A DNA stretch of 64,000 nt from CAWGCA01 sp963820955 (GTDB lineage: Bacteria > Pseudomonadota > Gammaproteobacteria > Chromatiales > Chromatiaceae): the NCBI GenBank assembly GCA_963820955.1, contig CAWGCA010000016.1, positions 1 through 64,000 of the forward strand, given 5' to 3'. A model generated the notes under the pieces. The model saw nothing but the letters and a program-made list of their open reading frames with translations, was not told the DNA's origin and did no database searches. Positions 51,409 through 61,420 of this stretch are shown piece by piece (position 1 is the first letter of the stretch; each line of letters begins with the position of its first letter). The position numbers and the translations under genes are program-made.

Positions 51409-52854
51409 ATGAAAGCACGAGCGAGGGCCGACCTCTTGGTCTGGCTGCTTTTAGCTGTTTGCGCCATGTCCGTAACGCCGGCCCTGGCGCAGCAAATAAA
51501 AGATGCTCCCGACTACGAGGAGCAGGCCGCGGCTCTCGATACCGAGATCCGAGCCTTCATCGAAGACGCTCAGGAATTCAGAGCCCGCGCCGAGGCCGCT
51601 GAGGGCAGCTTCGCCCGCATCCTCACGCAGCGGTCGGAAGACGCCGGGCTGGTCGCCATCGGGAAAGTGCACGACCTTGCTCGGCTGGTTATCGGTCGCG
51701 AAGCGGAAGGGCAGGACCCAGGTCCGTGGCGCGCCCGCGCGACGGAGTTGTTGGTGGACATGCAGAGCGGGATACAGGACTACCTGGAGCGAGTCCTGTC
51801 GCGGAAGGATCAGGACGCGGCACCGGACGAACCCGACCCGGCAAAGCTGGCGGCGCTTGAGGATCGCCAGGCGGAACTGTGGGCACGCATTCTGAGGCTT
51901 CTTGACACGTCGCTTACGACCATGACGCTGGCAAGGGAGTTCGGGCTAGACGTCGACGCGCAGCAAGCCTTCACCGAAAAATCGCTGACCGAGGTCGTAC
52001 AGTTCCTATCCCTGTCTCTCGAGGGAACGCTGGAGCAGGTCGATCGCATCGCGAATCAGCTCATTGTGCTGCCCGACGATGCTGAGGTAATGGCCAAACA
52101 GCGCCTGGCGGACCTGCAGGTCAGGCGTCTCGCCGGCAACCTGGCCATCGCGAGCGACATGCTGGATCGGATGGGTCTCGAGGACGCCCGCTACAGGCAA
52201 CAGCTTATTGAGGTCACGGGCACCGTCACGACGGACATTTTCGACTGGGAAGTATTGAGGGGCCTGGTATCCAGGTGGGTCGAGGGTCTCGGCATCTGGC
52301 TGATCGACAATTTGCCCCAGTTGCTCTTCAAGCTGTTGCTGTTCCTGCTGGTGCTCTGGATTGCGATCGCGGTCTCGCGGCTGACTCGCCGGCTGGTAGC
52401 CGAAGGCCTTAAACGCTCGAATCTGAAGATCTCGCAGCTACTGAAGAACATGATCGTCTCGACCGCAGGCGGCCTGGTGCTCCTTCTCGGCGTCCTCTTC
52501 GGACTTGCCCAGCTGGGCATCTCGGTCGGACCGCTGCTCGCCGGCCTAGGTATCGCCGGCTTCATCGTCGGCTTCGCTTTGCAGGACACACTAGGCAACT
52601 TCGCTGCCGGCATGATGATTCTCTTGTTTCGACCCTATGATGTCGGCGATGTCGTCGAGGCGGGCGGTGTCTTCGGCAAGGTGAGCGACATGAGCCTGGT
52701 GAACACGACCATTCTCACCTTCTCCCCCGGGTTGTCTATTGCTTTTTCCTTTCTTACTCGACTTCTCCCGGTTGGGATCCGTAGATGGCGGCTTACTGCT
52801 GTTTTTGCTGTTGAGGGTAATGCGATTGAGCAGCAGGGTTACCAGCAGCAGTAA
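51409..52854 (+). pseudogene. MscS-family channel, truncated at duplication edge (copy 1)
   Basis: The first 438 codons equal the MscS gene at 62456: signal peptide (cleavage near ALAQQ), a long periplasmic helical region, then membrane helices and the pore signature GLGIAGFIVGFALQDTLGNF with RPYDVGDVVEAGG. At 52722 homology ends and the frame runs 43 residues into antisense IS66 sequence before a stop. The cytoplasmic beta and alpha/beta domains are lost, so a working channel is unlikely. Confidence 0.85.
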
Positions 52855-52959
52855 GACTTCCAGTGCCGATCTCAGTGCAGGTGACAGATCTTTCTCTTTG
52901 CTGAGAAGTTCTTTGACTGAGTTGATTGCTGAATCAACGTCAACGTCTTCTATTTTCAA
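52723..52959 (-). pseudogene. N-terminal fragment of an IS66 TnpC-type transposase
   Basis: The minus strand encodes MKIEDVDVDSAINSVKELLS through ALEVLLLLVTLLLNRITLNS and SSKPPSTDPNREKSS to NRQPGG, the typical start of IS66 transposases with the SKNSSKPPS motif. It is a different IS66 subgroup from the complete elements here. It stops exactly at the duplication junction. Confidence 0.85.
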
Positions 52960-53348
52960 TACCCCAATCTCGATCCACTTTGAATGAGATTATTATCGCA
53001 TGGGTTTTCAGAACGACATTTTGGTTCCTGTAAGCGAATCTGAGACGTCTTAAAAAATGATTTGATGCCGCGGTTGCCTTGCTAAAAAGAAATCCTTGGT
53101 AGGCTTCGTGAAGCCTGTATGATTAACCAGAACGGTAGGTAGACAGTTCGCTCTGTAATCAGAAATAATGCAGAAAAACCCTGTCAAGTACTTTTTCTAA
53201 TTTGCAGCTGAATAGTTACTTAATAACTAACCATGCCCAGTTCATATTGCTCGCACATAATGACTTATAACGCCAGCCGTAAACGGCGTACTTGTATCAA
53301 AAACGCCTCAGAGTTTACTGCCTTGTCTGTTGATACCATAGCAAGATC
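52960..53348. other. intergenic stretch after IS66 fragment
   Basis: No gene, AT-rich. It probably includes the upstream end of the truncated IS66 element, but I cannot identify its terminal repeat. Confidence 0.4.
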
Positions 53349-54062
53349 TTAATTGGGTTCAGGCATTTTCTTAGATAGCGCATCTATGAAATCACGTGAT
53401 ATATCTCGGCCACCCAATTTACGTGACCTTTTTACTACGTCCCATGCCTTTTCATAGTTTCCCTCCAAGTAGAGAGAGCGTGCCCAATTGTTATATGCAT
53501 TGTCATAATGTGGATTCAATATCAAAGCTTCGTCAAATAACGAGTTAGCCTTCAAATATGATTTCTTTGACGTTAATTTATCAATTTCAATAAAGCCTTT
53601 TTTTGAATAGGCTCTTGCTGCATCTGTAAGTAACCGTGGTTTTTCTTCATTGTCGTCTATAGACGATAAGGCATTATCATAATAGATGATAGCTTCATCC
53701 GTTTTTCCCTGTGCCCATAATATTGCACCAAAACCCCATTGCACTAGATAGTTATTTGGGTTTAAAAGCCAAGCCTGGTTAAATCGCCGCATAGCGGTTG
53801 CATTGTCACCCGCACTAAAACTCCTCCATCCTTCTCCTGCGAATTTATTACTTCCATTTTCCCGAGAGCCAGAATTTCTTATAACTGTTGCGATGAAGAT
53901 TTCATCAGATTTCTTTTGTGCCACTGTTTTTTCGATAGTGGGATATCCATACATGGGAATCATATTTATCGGTAAATTGGCAGTGCTTGATTCGTAATTG
54001 GTAGCACAGGCAGACAAAATTAATCCAAAAATTATCGATGACAGAAGTTTCATATTTTTCAT
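53349..54062 (-). CDS. TPR-containing lipoprotein
   Basis: 237 residues: lipoprotein signal (MKLLSSIIFGLILSAC), about 70 polar residues, then three or so TPR units (GDNATAMRRFNQAWLLNPNN, GKTDEAIIYYDNALS, KANSLFDEALILNPHYDNAY NNWARSLYLEGNYEKAWDVV). It is probably membrane-anchored in the periplasm, acting in protein contacts. The Met at codon 4 (54053) may be the true start. The gene is AT-rich, monocistronic, with codon use unlike the 7-40 kb genes. Confidence 0.8.
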   Translation of the reverse strand: MKNMKLLSSIIFGLILSACATNYESSTANLPINMIPMYGYPTIEKTVAQKKSDEIFIATVIRNSGSRENGSNKFAGEGWRSFSAGDNATAMRRFNQAWLLNPNNYLVQWGFGAILWAQGKTDEAIIYYDNALSSIDDNEEKPRLLTDAARAYSKKGFIEIDKLTSKKSYLKANSLFDEALILNPHYDNAYNNWARSLYLEGNYEKAWDVVKRSRKLGGRDISRDFIDALSKKMPEPN

Positions 54063-54577
54063 AACTGCTTCATTTTTACTTAAACGCTAAAAGGTTGACT
54101 ATTTAACATGCAGAAAATGTCGGAATGTATTCTGTGCGCAAGTCTTGTAATATGCCGCAGAACGACCGATTTGGGTAGCTCTTGGGAGACCAGTAGTGAA
54201 TGACTCCTTTGAGTAGAACTGGTCATTCTAAGCGCCCGCAGTTACCGGCGGGATTGGGTCGATAAGGGACATCTGAGTATTTTGGTAGGTTGTTTTTTCT
54301 TCAACTCAGCCAGAAATCTTGCATTGCAATAGGTGGCAGTTGGCTAGGCCCGGTTAGTCGTCGCAGTGCAGCTTTTCGGCATACTTGACCGGCCAGGATT
54401 AGGAACCCGTCCCATCGTCAATTGGACGCTTGTACGACAGCGCAATTCCGAAGCTGGATAGAGGTTAACTCACAGCTTCCCAAAGAAGACGGCAGAGGTC
54501 TCCACATCTGAAGCATCCGACGGCAACAGCAGGCATCGCCGCCTGCGAACTCACCGCCCAGTCCTAACCGCGCCATT
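54063..54577. other. intergenic stretch without a gene
   Basis: Contains GCATTGCAATAGGTGGCAGT (about 54319-54338), the partner of the motif at 43190. No supported coding frame. Confidence 0.4.
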
Positions 54578-55654
54578 TCAAATGGGCTTCTCACACACAG
54601 GGCAGCACCGCCACTCAGGGTGGAGTGGGTAATTGCACGATGCGCAGGCCTGTTTGTACTCCGGCGCCGACACCTCGCAGCTTTGCGCCTCGCGGTCCCA
54701 GTTTCGCGACGCCCTGAATTCAACGGACCTCAGCAGCTGATAATACGCCTCTGGCTTCTCCTCCAAGAGCATCTCGCGCAAACACAGCCAGTGCGCCAGC
54801 TTCGCGGAGCTTTCGATCATCAGCTTCTTCATCTCCGGATCCGTAATGCGGGCAAAACGGGGATTCATTACCAGGGGGGACGGCAGACCACTGTGGAGAT
54901 CTTCGAGAAAACCGTTTCTGTATACGTGGGCAGTGATGGCATTCGCCTCATCTCGAAGGGTGAGTTCGGGATGACCGCGCAGTGGAATCGTCTGACTCCT
55001 GTCGGTTTCGAAGTCGAGAAGCTCCAGGGGTGAAAGCAGCCGACCGGCCTTATCCTCGGCCAACCTATCCACGCCGCCGTGCTCGTCGTGATCGCCCCTG
55101 TGCATTTCGGCGGCCATTGCCTCCCAGTGCTTGGCGAGTTCCATCGGTGCATCCATCTCGACTGCAAGCTTCGCAAGTGAATCGTCACTGGCAGTTCGTT
55201 CCGTGTGTGCCCGGCGCCACGAGGATTCGGCGAGTAGCATCAAGTCGGCTCTCAGAGCATCTCGCAACTGCGACTCCTCGAGAATCTCCTCGGGCGCGTC
55301 GCAGTACATCTCGGCAGCAGTTACAGGAAACGCGAATTGCATGATCGTCTCGAGCATTTCACCGGCGGTATCACCCGCGCCCACTTCTGTCTGGAGACCC
55401 TCGCGCTGCGCCAGTCGATCCAGGTCCTCGATCTGGACGTCTTCGGGTGACAAGGGGCTGCCGGCTTGCTCCGGCCAGTCGATCGTGATCCGGACAGGCA
55501 GGTGGAAATCTATGAACACGGGGCCGTCGTACTCCGTCCAACGACACCCTTCCGGATTGCCCACCTCATCGAGCAAGTAGCCGAGGTGATCCTCATCATG
55601 CGCCGTTACAAGCGTACACGAGAGATCCGGCCACCGGACGAGATACAGCTTCAC
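54578..55654 (-). CDS. hypothetical protein with C-terminal zinc ribbon
   Basis: About 358 residues. The second GTG (55654) is preferred, five bases after AGGAGG; the first GTG at 55660 overlaps that site. The N-terminal 60 residues (KLYLVRWPDLSCTLVTAHDE, GYLLDEVGNPEGCRWTEYDG) form a compact domain seen in assorted hypothetical proteins. The middle is helical and acidic. The end carries CASCNYPLHPEWRCCPVCEK, a four-Cys zinc ribbon. No family or function is recognised, and no neighbour on this strand suggests a role. GC content is host-like. Confidence 0.7.
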   Translation of the reverse strand: MKLYLVRWPDLSCTLVTAHDEDHLGYLLDEVGNPEGCRWTEYDGPVFIDFHLPVRITIDWPEQAGSPLSPEDVQIEDLDRLAQREGLQTEVGAGDTAGEMLETIMQFAFPVTAAEMYCDAPEEILEESQLRDALRADLMLLAESSWRRAHTERTASDDSLAKLAVEMDAPMELAKHWEAMAAEMHRGDHDEHGGVDRLAEDKAGRLLSPLELLDFETDRSQTIPLRGHPELTLRDEANAITAHVYRNGFLEDLHSGLPSPLVMNPRFARITDPEMKKLMIESSAKLAHWLCLREMLLEEKPEAYYQLLRSVEFRASRNWDREAQSCEVSAPEYKQACASCNYPLHPEWRCCPVCEKPI

Positions 55655-55660
55655 GGCCAC

Positions 55661-56022
55661 CTCCTAGGTATTTCTATGGGCAACACTGAGAAATCGCGTC
55701 GAATTCTCGACCCCGGCAGCGCCTCATTCGCAGTTTACATGCTTCAATAATGTTGCTGTCAATTGGGCTTTCAACTTCAATAACTCTTCAGCATCGGGGA
55801 CGGACATTGAAGCAGGTCCACCCTCGCTGCGGGACGACATTGGACTGAGCGAGTCGCCCACGATACTGATGGGTGACAAGCGTATCAGCAGGCCAGTCCA
55901 GCCGAGAAGGTTCGTGCTGCGCTGCACAACAGTGCTGAGGTTCGGACCACCGGAGGGTCCAGGTGCGACCATAGCGGGTATGAGACTATACTGCTCGGAC
56001 GCAGTCGCTCAACGACAGCTTT
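55661..56022. other. intergenic stretch before duplication copy 2
   Basis: No gene supported. It ends in CAACGACAGCTTTCGACCC, whose last six bases are the first bases of the duplicated segment. Confidence 0.4.
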
Positions 56023-56317
56023 CGACCCACTGCGGTCCTACACAGATTGCTTATATAGGGAGGCAGAATATTTCACTTTTCTGGGGGTATTCTTCACCTT
56101 GAACGTCAGCGAAGCGCCCGGGCCTGACCTGAAACTATCGTTCATTTTGATTACCACGGTACGTGATGCCGAAAACCTATACCGTGATTATAAAGTGGTT
56201 TAATTTTGATGGTGTTAACCTACAGTATATTTAGTGCATTTACAAAATTGGACTTAAGAAGGCAAAGAATCTTCAGCCAGACTTTAAATGCCACTGATAA
56301 ATTCTAGGGAGATGTTT

Positions 56318-57190
56318 GTGAATATATGGAACGTAAGGATTGCTAGTTTGTTGCTATGTACGCCCTTTGTTTCTTTCGCTGGAGAATCAACTGAAGAAGC
56401 ATTGAAAGGGGAAAAATTATTTAAAAAATACGGTTGTACAAATTGCCATGGGGAAAATGGCGTTAACCCAACTTCGAAGTATGTACCTGTCTTAAAAGGT
56501 AAGTCTGCAGATTATATCTATCGAAACGCTTACGCTATCTTTGGCGATGACCGAGCCAACAGAAAAATCCATGCCATGCATGATCAATTCTGCATCGGGG
56601 AAGAACCGGAGGAAGGTTGTTATCCTATCCCATCTTCTCAAGATCTACGGACTATCGCTTCTTGGTTAGGATCATCTTCCTTGCCGGATAAAAAGCGTAC
56701 ACCACAAGAACTCTATGTCACTTCTGACGAGGCATACAAAAAGCTACAGGAACTGGGCGATAAAGTCTTGTTTATAGATGTTCGCAGTCGTGCAGAAATC
56801 ATGTTTCTGGGCATGCCTACAGATGTGGATGCCAATATTCCTTATATGACACCAGGATATTACGATGAGTGGGATGAGAAGAAGGGCATGTTCAAGATGC
56901 AAGCAAACAGTATGTTTGTAGAAAGGTTTTCGGAACTGATTGAATCGCGAAATATGAGCAAGGAAAGCCCAATTTTGCTGATGTGCCGTTCTGGTAGTCG
57001 AAGCGCTAAAGCGGCGAAGATACTTAACCTCGCCGGATATACAAATGTATACCATATCACTGATGGTTTTGAAGGTGGAAAGGCCAAGGATGGACCGAGA
57101 AAAGGCGAACGCGTAGTCAATGGCTGGAAGAATAGCGGCCTCCCATGGAGCTACAAGCTATCTAAAGCAGCCATGTACTGGGACATTTAA
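56318..57190 (+). CDS. cytochrome c-rhodanese fusion protein (copy 2)
   Basis: About 290 residues from GTG 56318 (six bases after AGGGAG; ATG 56288 is also in frame). Signal peptide, one c-type haem site (CTNCH), a second Cys pair in the haem domain (FCIGEEPEEGCYPIP), a linker, then a rhodanese domain with catalytic CRSGSRS. The C-terminus SWSYKLSKAAMYWDI-like end is natural for rhodanese fusions. It acts in the periplasm. Its separation from any sox or dsr genes means the sulfur link is inferred from domains only. Confidence 0.88.
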   Translation: MNIWNVRIASLLLCTPFVSFAGESTEEALKGEKLFKKYGCTNCHGENGVNPTSKYVPVLKGKSADYIYRNAYAIFGDDRANRKIHAMHDQFCIGEEPEEGCYPIPSSQDLRTIASWLGSSSLPDKKRTPQELYVTSDEAYKKLQELGDKVLFIDVRSRAEIMFLGMPTDVDANIPYMTPGYYDEWDEKKGMFKMQANSMFVERFSELIESRNMSKESPILLMCRSGSRSAKAAKILNLAGYTNVYHITDGFEGGKAKDGPRKGERVVNGWKNSGLPWSYKLSKAAMYWDI

Positions 57191-57322
57191 AAGACTTTGA
57201 TCTAGCTGGTATCGGCCTACATTACAGGCAGTACCGCTGCAAGAAGACTTCTAATAACAACTGAAAACCTAACTTCCAACCCCGTTATGGTCGTAACCGT
57301 CCGGTGATTACCCTCTCGACAA

Positions 57323-57892
57323 CTACAGTCTGATGCGTTTCAGATTTGCGTTGGTCGCATTGATGTCGAAGGACTCCGGATTGAACGAACCGCCACACCA
57401 CTCGAGCATCTGCTCGTATTCTTCATGATCTGGATTTGCGATCACGTCCAGAAATTCATAATAACCCGGCACACCCCCCACATCCTCAGGTGGGCAGGCA
57501 TTTTCCCCGCCGACGCACAGCGCATAGCGCTGAGGCTTGACCATTGGGTATATTTTCTCCAGCGTGATGCGATGTAGCCAGGAGTCGCCAAAGTCATAGA
57601 TGTAGTTGAACTTCTTACGACGGCCAAGAACTTTGAGCAGCTTTTTTCTCGCTTCGTTGATCAATTCCGGATCATCGTCCCAGTCAGGATCGATCATCCC
57701 ATAGCGCAGGCCGGCGATATCAAACTCATGCAGATGGCTATTCCACCAACCCATGGACTCCTGGATTACAGAATGAAGCTGCACCAGGGTGATAGTGTCC
57801 GGTATTAATACACATCGCCAGATCGTCGGCTCTGTATAGGTCAGCTCAATTCGAAGCTGCAATAAGGTCTCTGGGTTCAGACGTGGCGACAT
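57323..57892 (-). CDS. plasmid pRiA4b ORF-3 family protein (IS66 passenger, copy 2)
   Basis: Identical in sequence to the protein at 46262-46831: 189 residues, with TIWRCVLIPD, YDFGDSWLHR and CVGGENACPPEDVGG as family landmarks. It lies inside the IS66 element, three bases after the tnpC stop. Confidence 0.9.
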   Translation of the reverse strand: MSPRLNPETLLQLRIELTYTEPTIWRCVLIPDTITLVQLHSVIQESMGWWNSHLHEFDIAGLRYGMIDPDWDDDPELINEARKKLLKVLGRRKKFNYIYDFGDSWLHRITLEKIYPMVKPQRYALCVGGENACPPEDVGGVPGYYEFLDVIANPDHEEYEQMLEWCGGSFNPESFDINATNANLKRIRL

Positions 57893-57895
57893 GGA

Positions 57896-59419
57896 TCAGG
57901 CAACCGCTCTGTCGATGATTTTTGAATTGCGATCATGCATCAAATTCCAAGGTAATAACTCGCCAATCCGGTTGATGGGATGGGTGGCAATACAGCTGAG
58001 CACATCGCGCAGGTAAGCCAGTGGGTCCAAGCCATTTAGACGAGCCGTACCGATCAGGCTGTACAGGGCCGCGGCCCGATCGCCGCCTTTGTCCGAACCG
58101 ACAAACAGATAGTTTTTTCCCGGCCAAGAGCGACCGCACGTAACGCCCGTTCGGCTGCGTTGTTATCGATCTCCAGACAGCCATCGTCTCGATACCGGAT
58201 CAAGGCCGTCCAGCGGGTCAATGCATAGCGGATCGCCTCTGCTACTGCCGACTTACGCGATACCTGGGCAAGCGTCGATTGCAACCACTGAAACAGCTCA
58301 TCCAGGATCGGTCCGTCACGACTGCGCCGAGTGCTTTTGCGCTCATCCGGCGGCTTGCCCCGGATTGCACTCTCCACACGGTACAATTGTCGAATATAAT
58401 CCAGCGCCGTCGCTGCCACAGGGCTCGCCTGCGCCTGGTGGATCTCGTAGAACTTGCGGCGTACGTGTGCCCAGCAGGCCACCTCGATCCGCCGGCCAGT
58501 TTCGAACAACCGATTAAATCCCGCATAACCATCCGCATGGATCGCACCCCGATAACTGGCCAGGTGTCGCTGCGGATGTTCCCCTTTTCGGTCGGGTGAG
58601 TAGGCAAACCAGACCGACGGCGCCGCTTCGCCTTTTGCAGGGCGTTCGTCGCGAACATCGGTCCACAAGCGCCCTGTTTTGTCCGGCCTTTGCCAGGTGA
58701 TAGCACCGGCACCGGGGTATCATCGGCGTGCAGGGTCTGACCAGCCAATGTGTGGCGTCGAAGGGCTTCTACCAAAGGCGACAGCAACTGGCTGGATGCG
58801 CCCACCCAATCGGCCAAGGTCGAACGCGGCAACTCAACACCGTCACGCGCATAGATCTCGCTCTGGCGATACAGCGGCAGATGATCGCAGTATTTCGATA
58901 CCATAACCTGCGCCAGCAATCCCGGACCAGCCACACCCCGGGCAATCGGTCTCTCCGGCGCACTCGCCTGAATCAGCTTGTCGCAACCCTTGCACGCCAG
59001 TTTGGGCCGAACATGACGGATCACTTTGAAGCTCGCGGGAACATATTCCAATACTTCGGATACGTCCTCGCCAATGGATCGCAATTGTCCACCGCAGTCG
59101 GGGCAGTGATGGGTGTCGACAGTATGCAACTCCACTTCCCGGGGGAGGTGTGCCGGCAAGGGTCTGCGTGACGGCTTACTACAACAGGCTCCTCGGAACT
59201 CTTTTGCGGGAGCGGTGTTACGGGGGGTGTGATTGTGCCATCCAGGAAGAGTGAAGATTGGGTATCTTCAGCGTCCAGCACTTCGGAACGGCGGCCAAAC
59301 TGCATGCGCTGCAACTTGGCAACCAGCAGCTTCAGATGTTCATTTTCATGACTCAGTGACCGCACCAGCGCCTGCAAAGTCGCGGCGTCGCTGGGCATGG
59401 TTTCTTCCTGAATCGGCAT
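57896..59419 (-). pseudogene. tnpC: IS66 transposase TnpC, frameshifted (copy 2)
   Basis: All parts of TnpC are present but in several frames. Breaks lie near 59180 (after PQKSSEEPV), near 58680 (after VLSPGKG) and near 58115 in an A/T run before the C-terminal IS66 segment. The break positions partly differ from copy 1, so neither copy encodes a full transposase as written. The DDE core around CWAHVRRKFYEIHQA and EIDNNAAERALRAV is intact within one frame. Confidence 0.85.
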
Positions 59420-59457
59420 GCCGGTATTATACCAGCTGCTTGTTTTGAAAGCCCTTT

Positions 59458-59802
59458 TTATGCCGCAATAACAGGGGCGGTGCGCTTGGGAATGCGCCAG
59501 TCAATGCCTTCCAGCAGCATCGACAATTGCGCCGGCGTCAAGGAGACTTTCCCGTTCTCCGCGCGTGGCCAGATGAACCTGCCACGCTCCAGTCGCTTGG
59601 CAAACAGGCACAGTCCGTCACCGTCCCACCACAGCACTTTTATCCGATCACCGCGCCGGCCTCGAAATACGAACAGATGGCCGGAAAACGGGTCATCCAA
59701 TAAGGCCATTTGTACCAGGGCGGCCAAACCGTCGAAGCCTTTGCGCATATCGGTGACCCCTGCAACCAGCCAGATCCGGGTGCCCGGTGACGGACCTAAC
59801 AC
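59458..59802 (-). CDS. tnpB: IS66 Orf2 family protein TnpB
   Basis: 114 residues, complete: TRIWLVAGVTDMRKGFDGLA, FSGHLFVFRGRRGDRIKVLW WDGDGLCLF, KRLERGRFIWP. This is the small IS66 accessory protein needed for transposition, of uncertain biochemical role. It overlaps the end of tnpA by seven bases. Confidence 0.93.
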   Translation of the reverse strand: MLGPSPGTRIWLVAGVTDMRKGFDGLAALVQMALLDDPFSGHLFVFRGRRGDRIKVLWWDGDGLCLFAKRLERGRFIWPRAENGKVSLTPAQLSMLLEGIDWRIPKRTAPVIAA

Positions 59803-60215
59803 GCCGACAACACCGCCAGCGCTGTTTTCAATACCTCCGGACAGACAGTGCCGGTGACAACGAGTCGATGTCCACCCGCGAGAGTAATCTCCAGGCTGCC
59901 ATTGTCTAATGTATGATTCGGCGCCGATGTCAGTGAAGGTGTTGGTGCCGTAATGGGAACCAGTGTTTGAGGTTCATCCGCCAACAATCCCTTGCGGTAC
60001 TGCCGGCGCCATTTAAACAGCTGGTTGGCATTAACATCATATCGGCGTGCGACCACGGAAACAGAATTCCGACCCGCCAAGGTCTCTTCGACCATCTGCC
60101 GTTTTAGCGACTTACTGTATTGACGGCGCTTTGGGATAGCTTTGGTAGGTTCCCGCGTCCTTTTCTCTGGATCGATTGGTACTCTGCTCTCGGTACCTCG
60201 GGGGATAGTGTCCAT
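59796..60215 (-). CDS. tnpA: IS66 TnpA helix-turn-helix protein
   Basis: 139 residues, complete: IS3/IS911-type helix-turn-helix (KSLKRQMVEETLAGRNSVSV VARRYDVNANQLFKWRRQYR) then a C-terminal segment (LEITLAGGHRLVVTG) typical of IS66 TnpA. First gene of the IS operon. A hairpin with stem GGACACC/GGTGTCC lies about 20 bp upstream in the leader. Confidence 0.92.
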   Translation of the reverse strand: MDTIPRGTESRVPIDPEKRTREPTKAIPKRRQYSKSLKRQMVEETLAGRNSVSVVARRYDVNANQLFKWRRQYRKGLLADEPQTLVPITAPTPSLTSAPNHTLDNGSLEITLAGGHRLVVTGTVCPEVLKTALAVLSAC

Positions 60216-60365
60216 TTAGCCTCCTGGTGGACACCTCTTGGTGTCCGCTTATTAAGGAGGACCCATCATGGCGAGTCCGATGAATGCTGCAAGCCTGTAC
60301 TCACCGGACGGTTACTTATGGTCTGCCCTGACGGGGTTTATTATTGTTTGGTGTAATTCCGGTTC

Positions 60366-60473
60366 TGGCCGGACCCTGCCTTATCAATCGGGCTTATCGC
60401 AACCTAAACAGAATCAGTGCGGGAAAGCGCCAGTAATTCCGGAGTGATTTAGTGAGATGACGGTACGCGACCC
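60366..60473 (+). repeat. dispersed repeat of about 109 bp, locus 3 copy 2
   Basis: Same as 49318-49426 with one base fewer in AGCGCC(C)AGTAATT. Confidence 0.85.
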
Positions 60474-60613
60474 CTTTCCGCCGTTCAACGCCCCCCCCCC
60501 GGTTCGGTGCTGCAGCGCCAGATAGCGGGCGTTAGTTAAGGAGCCAGCGATGGTGGCACGTAGTCAGTAGCAGTCGTTAATTAATGAACTTTGCTCTGAT
60601 AAGATGCTAGCCA

Positions 60614-61165
60614 ATGACTGAAGAAAAAAAAATTCCCGGTGACCGCCCAGTAAAGCTTGTGGATATTGCTGCAAAACTCGGCGTATCCAGTGCAGGCATC
60701 CGCAAATTTGTTAAAAGGCGCAACTTCGAGCCATTCAAATTGCAGGAGGGCCAAAGCAAGCCCTGGTTTCTGTCACAGAAGGATGCTGAGGCGTTAATTG
60801 AGAGGGTGGAAGAAGAGAAAATTTATCGTATCGCTCCAGATCAAGAAACAGCGCCTGCTGGATTATCGGGAGTATATGCGGTTGAGGTCCCAGCCTACGA
60901 TGCAAACATTCGTCTGAAGATTGGATGGAGCGATAATATCATTGACAGACTTAATACTTATCGCGGGCTCGTGCAAGATTTACGTGTATTGCGAATTTGG
61001 CCGTGTTCAGAAAGCTGGGCCGAGCAAATGGCACTAAAGTGGGCGAGATACAACAGTAGGCAAATTGGCGAAGAAGTATTTGAGTTTGAGGATAACGTCG
61101 TTGCGCTGGACTCCCTTGATGATGTGTTCGGTGCCGTCGGCATCAAACCGCAGAAGGGTACTTGA
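60614..61165 (+). CDS. HTH-GIY-YIG nuclease-like protein (copy 2)
   Basis: Identical protein to 49567-50118: a MerR-type N-terminal helix-turn-helix followed by a T5orf172/GIY-YIG-like domain with GVYAVEV and LKIGWSDN. The catalytic Glu candidate is in SWAEQMALKWA. The fold assignment is by motif only. Confidence 0.75.
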   Translation: MTEEKKIPGDRPVKLVDIAAKLGVSSAGIRKFVKRRNFEPFKLQEGQSKPWFLSQKDAEALIERVEEEKIYRIAPDQETAPAGLSGVYAVEVPAYDANIRLKIGWSDNIIDRLNTYRGLVQDLRVLRIWPCSESWAEQMALKWARYNSRQIGEEVFEFEDNVVALDSLDDVFGAVGIKPQKGT

Positions 61166-61420
61166 GTATTTTGCTCGGATGACCTGAGTCGGCCCAACCC
61201 GGCGATCACCCCCTTCGTCTGGAATGACCGGCTCTAGTCGGAAAGGTCATGCATTACCCGACTTCCAGGAACTTCCTGAATTGATTGTAAGGAAAAGATT
61301 TCCAAGACTTATTAGTACCAAGTGTATAAACATGCAAATCCATCCAACACAAAAAAACCACGCGGCTGATTTGCACCGTTAGGTTGATGTGGGAGGCAGA
61401 TCATTTACATCGATTATGAA

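Larger units (their letters stand above)
44961..52722 (+). repeat. 7.76-kb direct duplication, copy 1
   Basis: Nearly identical to 56023-63769 (offset 11062 at the left, 11047 at the right; copy 1 is 15 bases longer through indels, mostly in the IS66 element). The left edge is CGACCCACTGCGGTCC. The right edge is inside the MscS gene at ...ATTCTCACCTTC. Beyond both edges the two copies are unrelated. Confidence 0.95.
57293..60315 (-). mobile_element. IS66-family element with passenger gene, copy 2
   Basis: 3023 bp with the same GTAACCGTCCGGTGA inverted ends and the same TTATGGTC target duplication (57285-57292 and 60316-60323) as copy 1. Because the flanks are identical, this is one ancestral insertion that was duplicated, not two insertions. 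Confidence 0.92.

Noticed and set aside
55724..55972. Minus-strand frame of 82 codons
   Set aside because: Low-complexity composition, no ribosome-binding site, next to a duplication edge.
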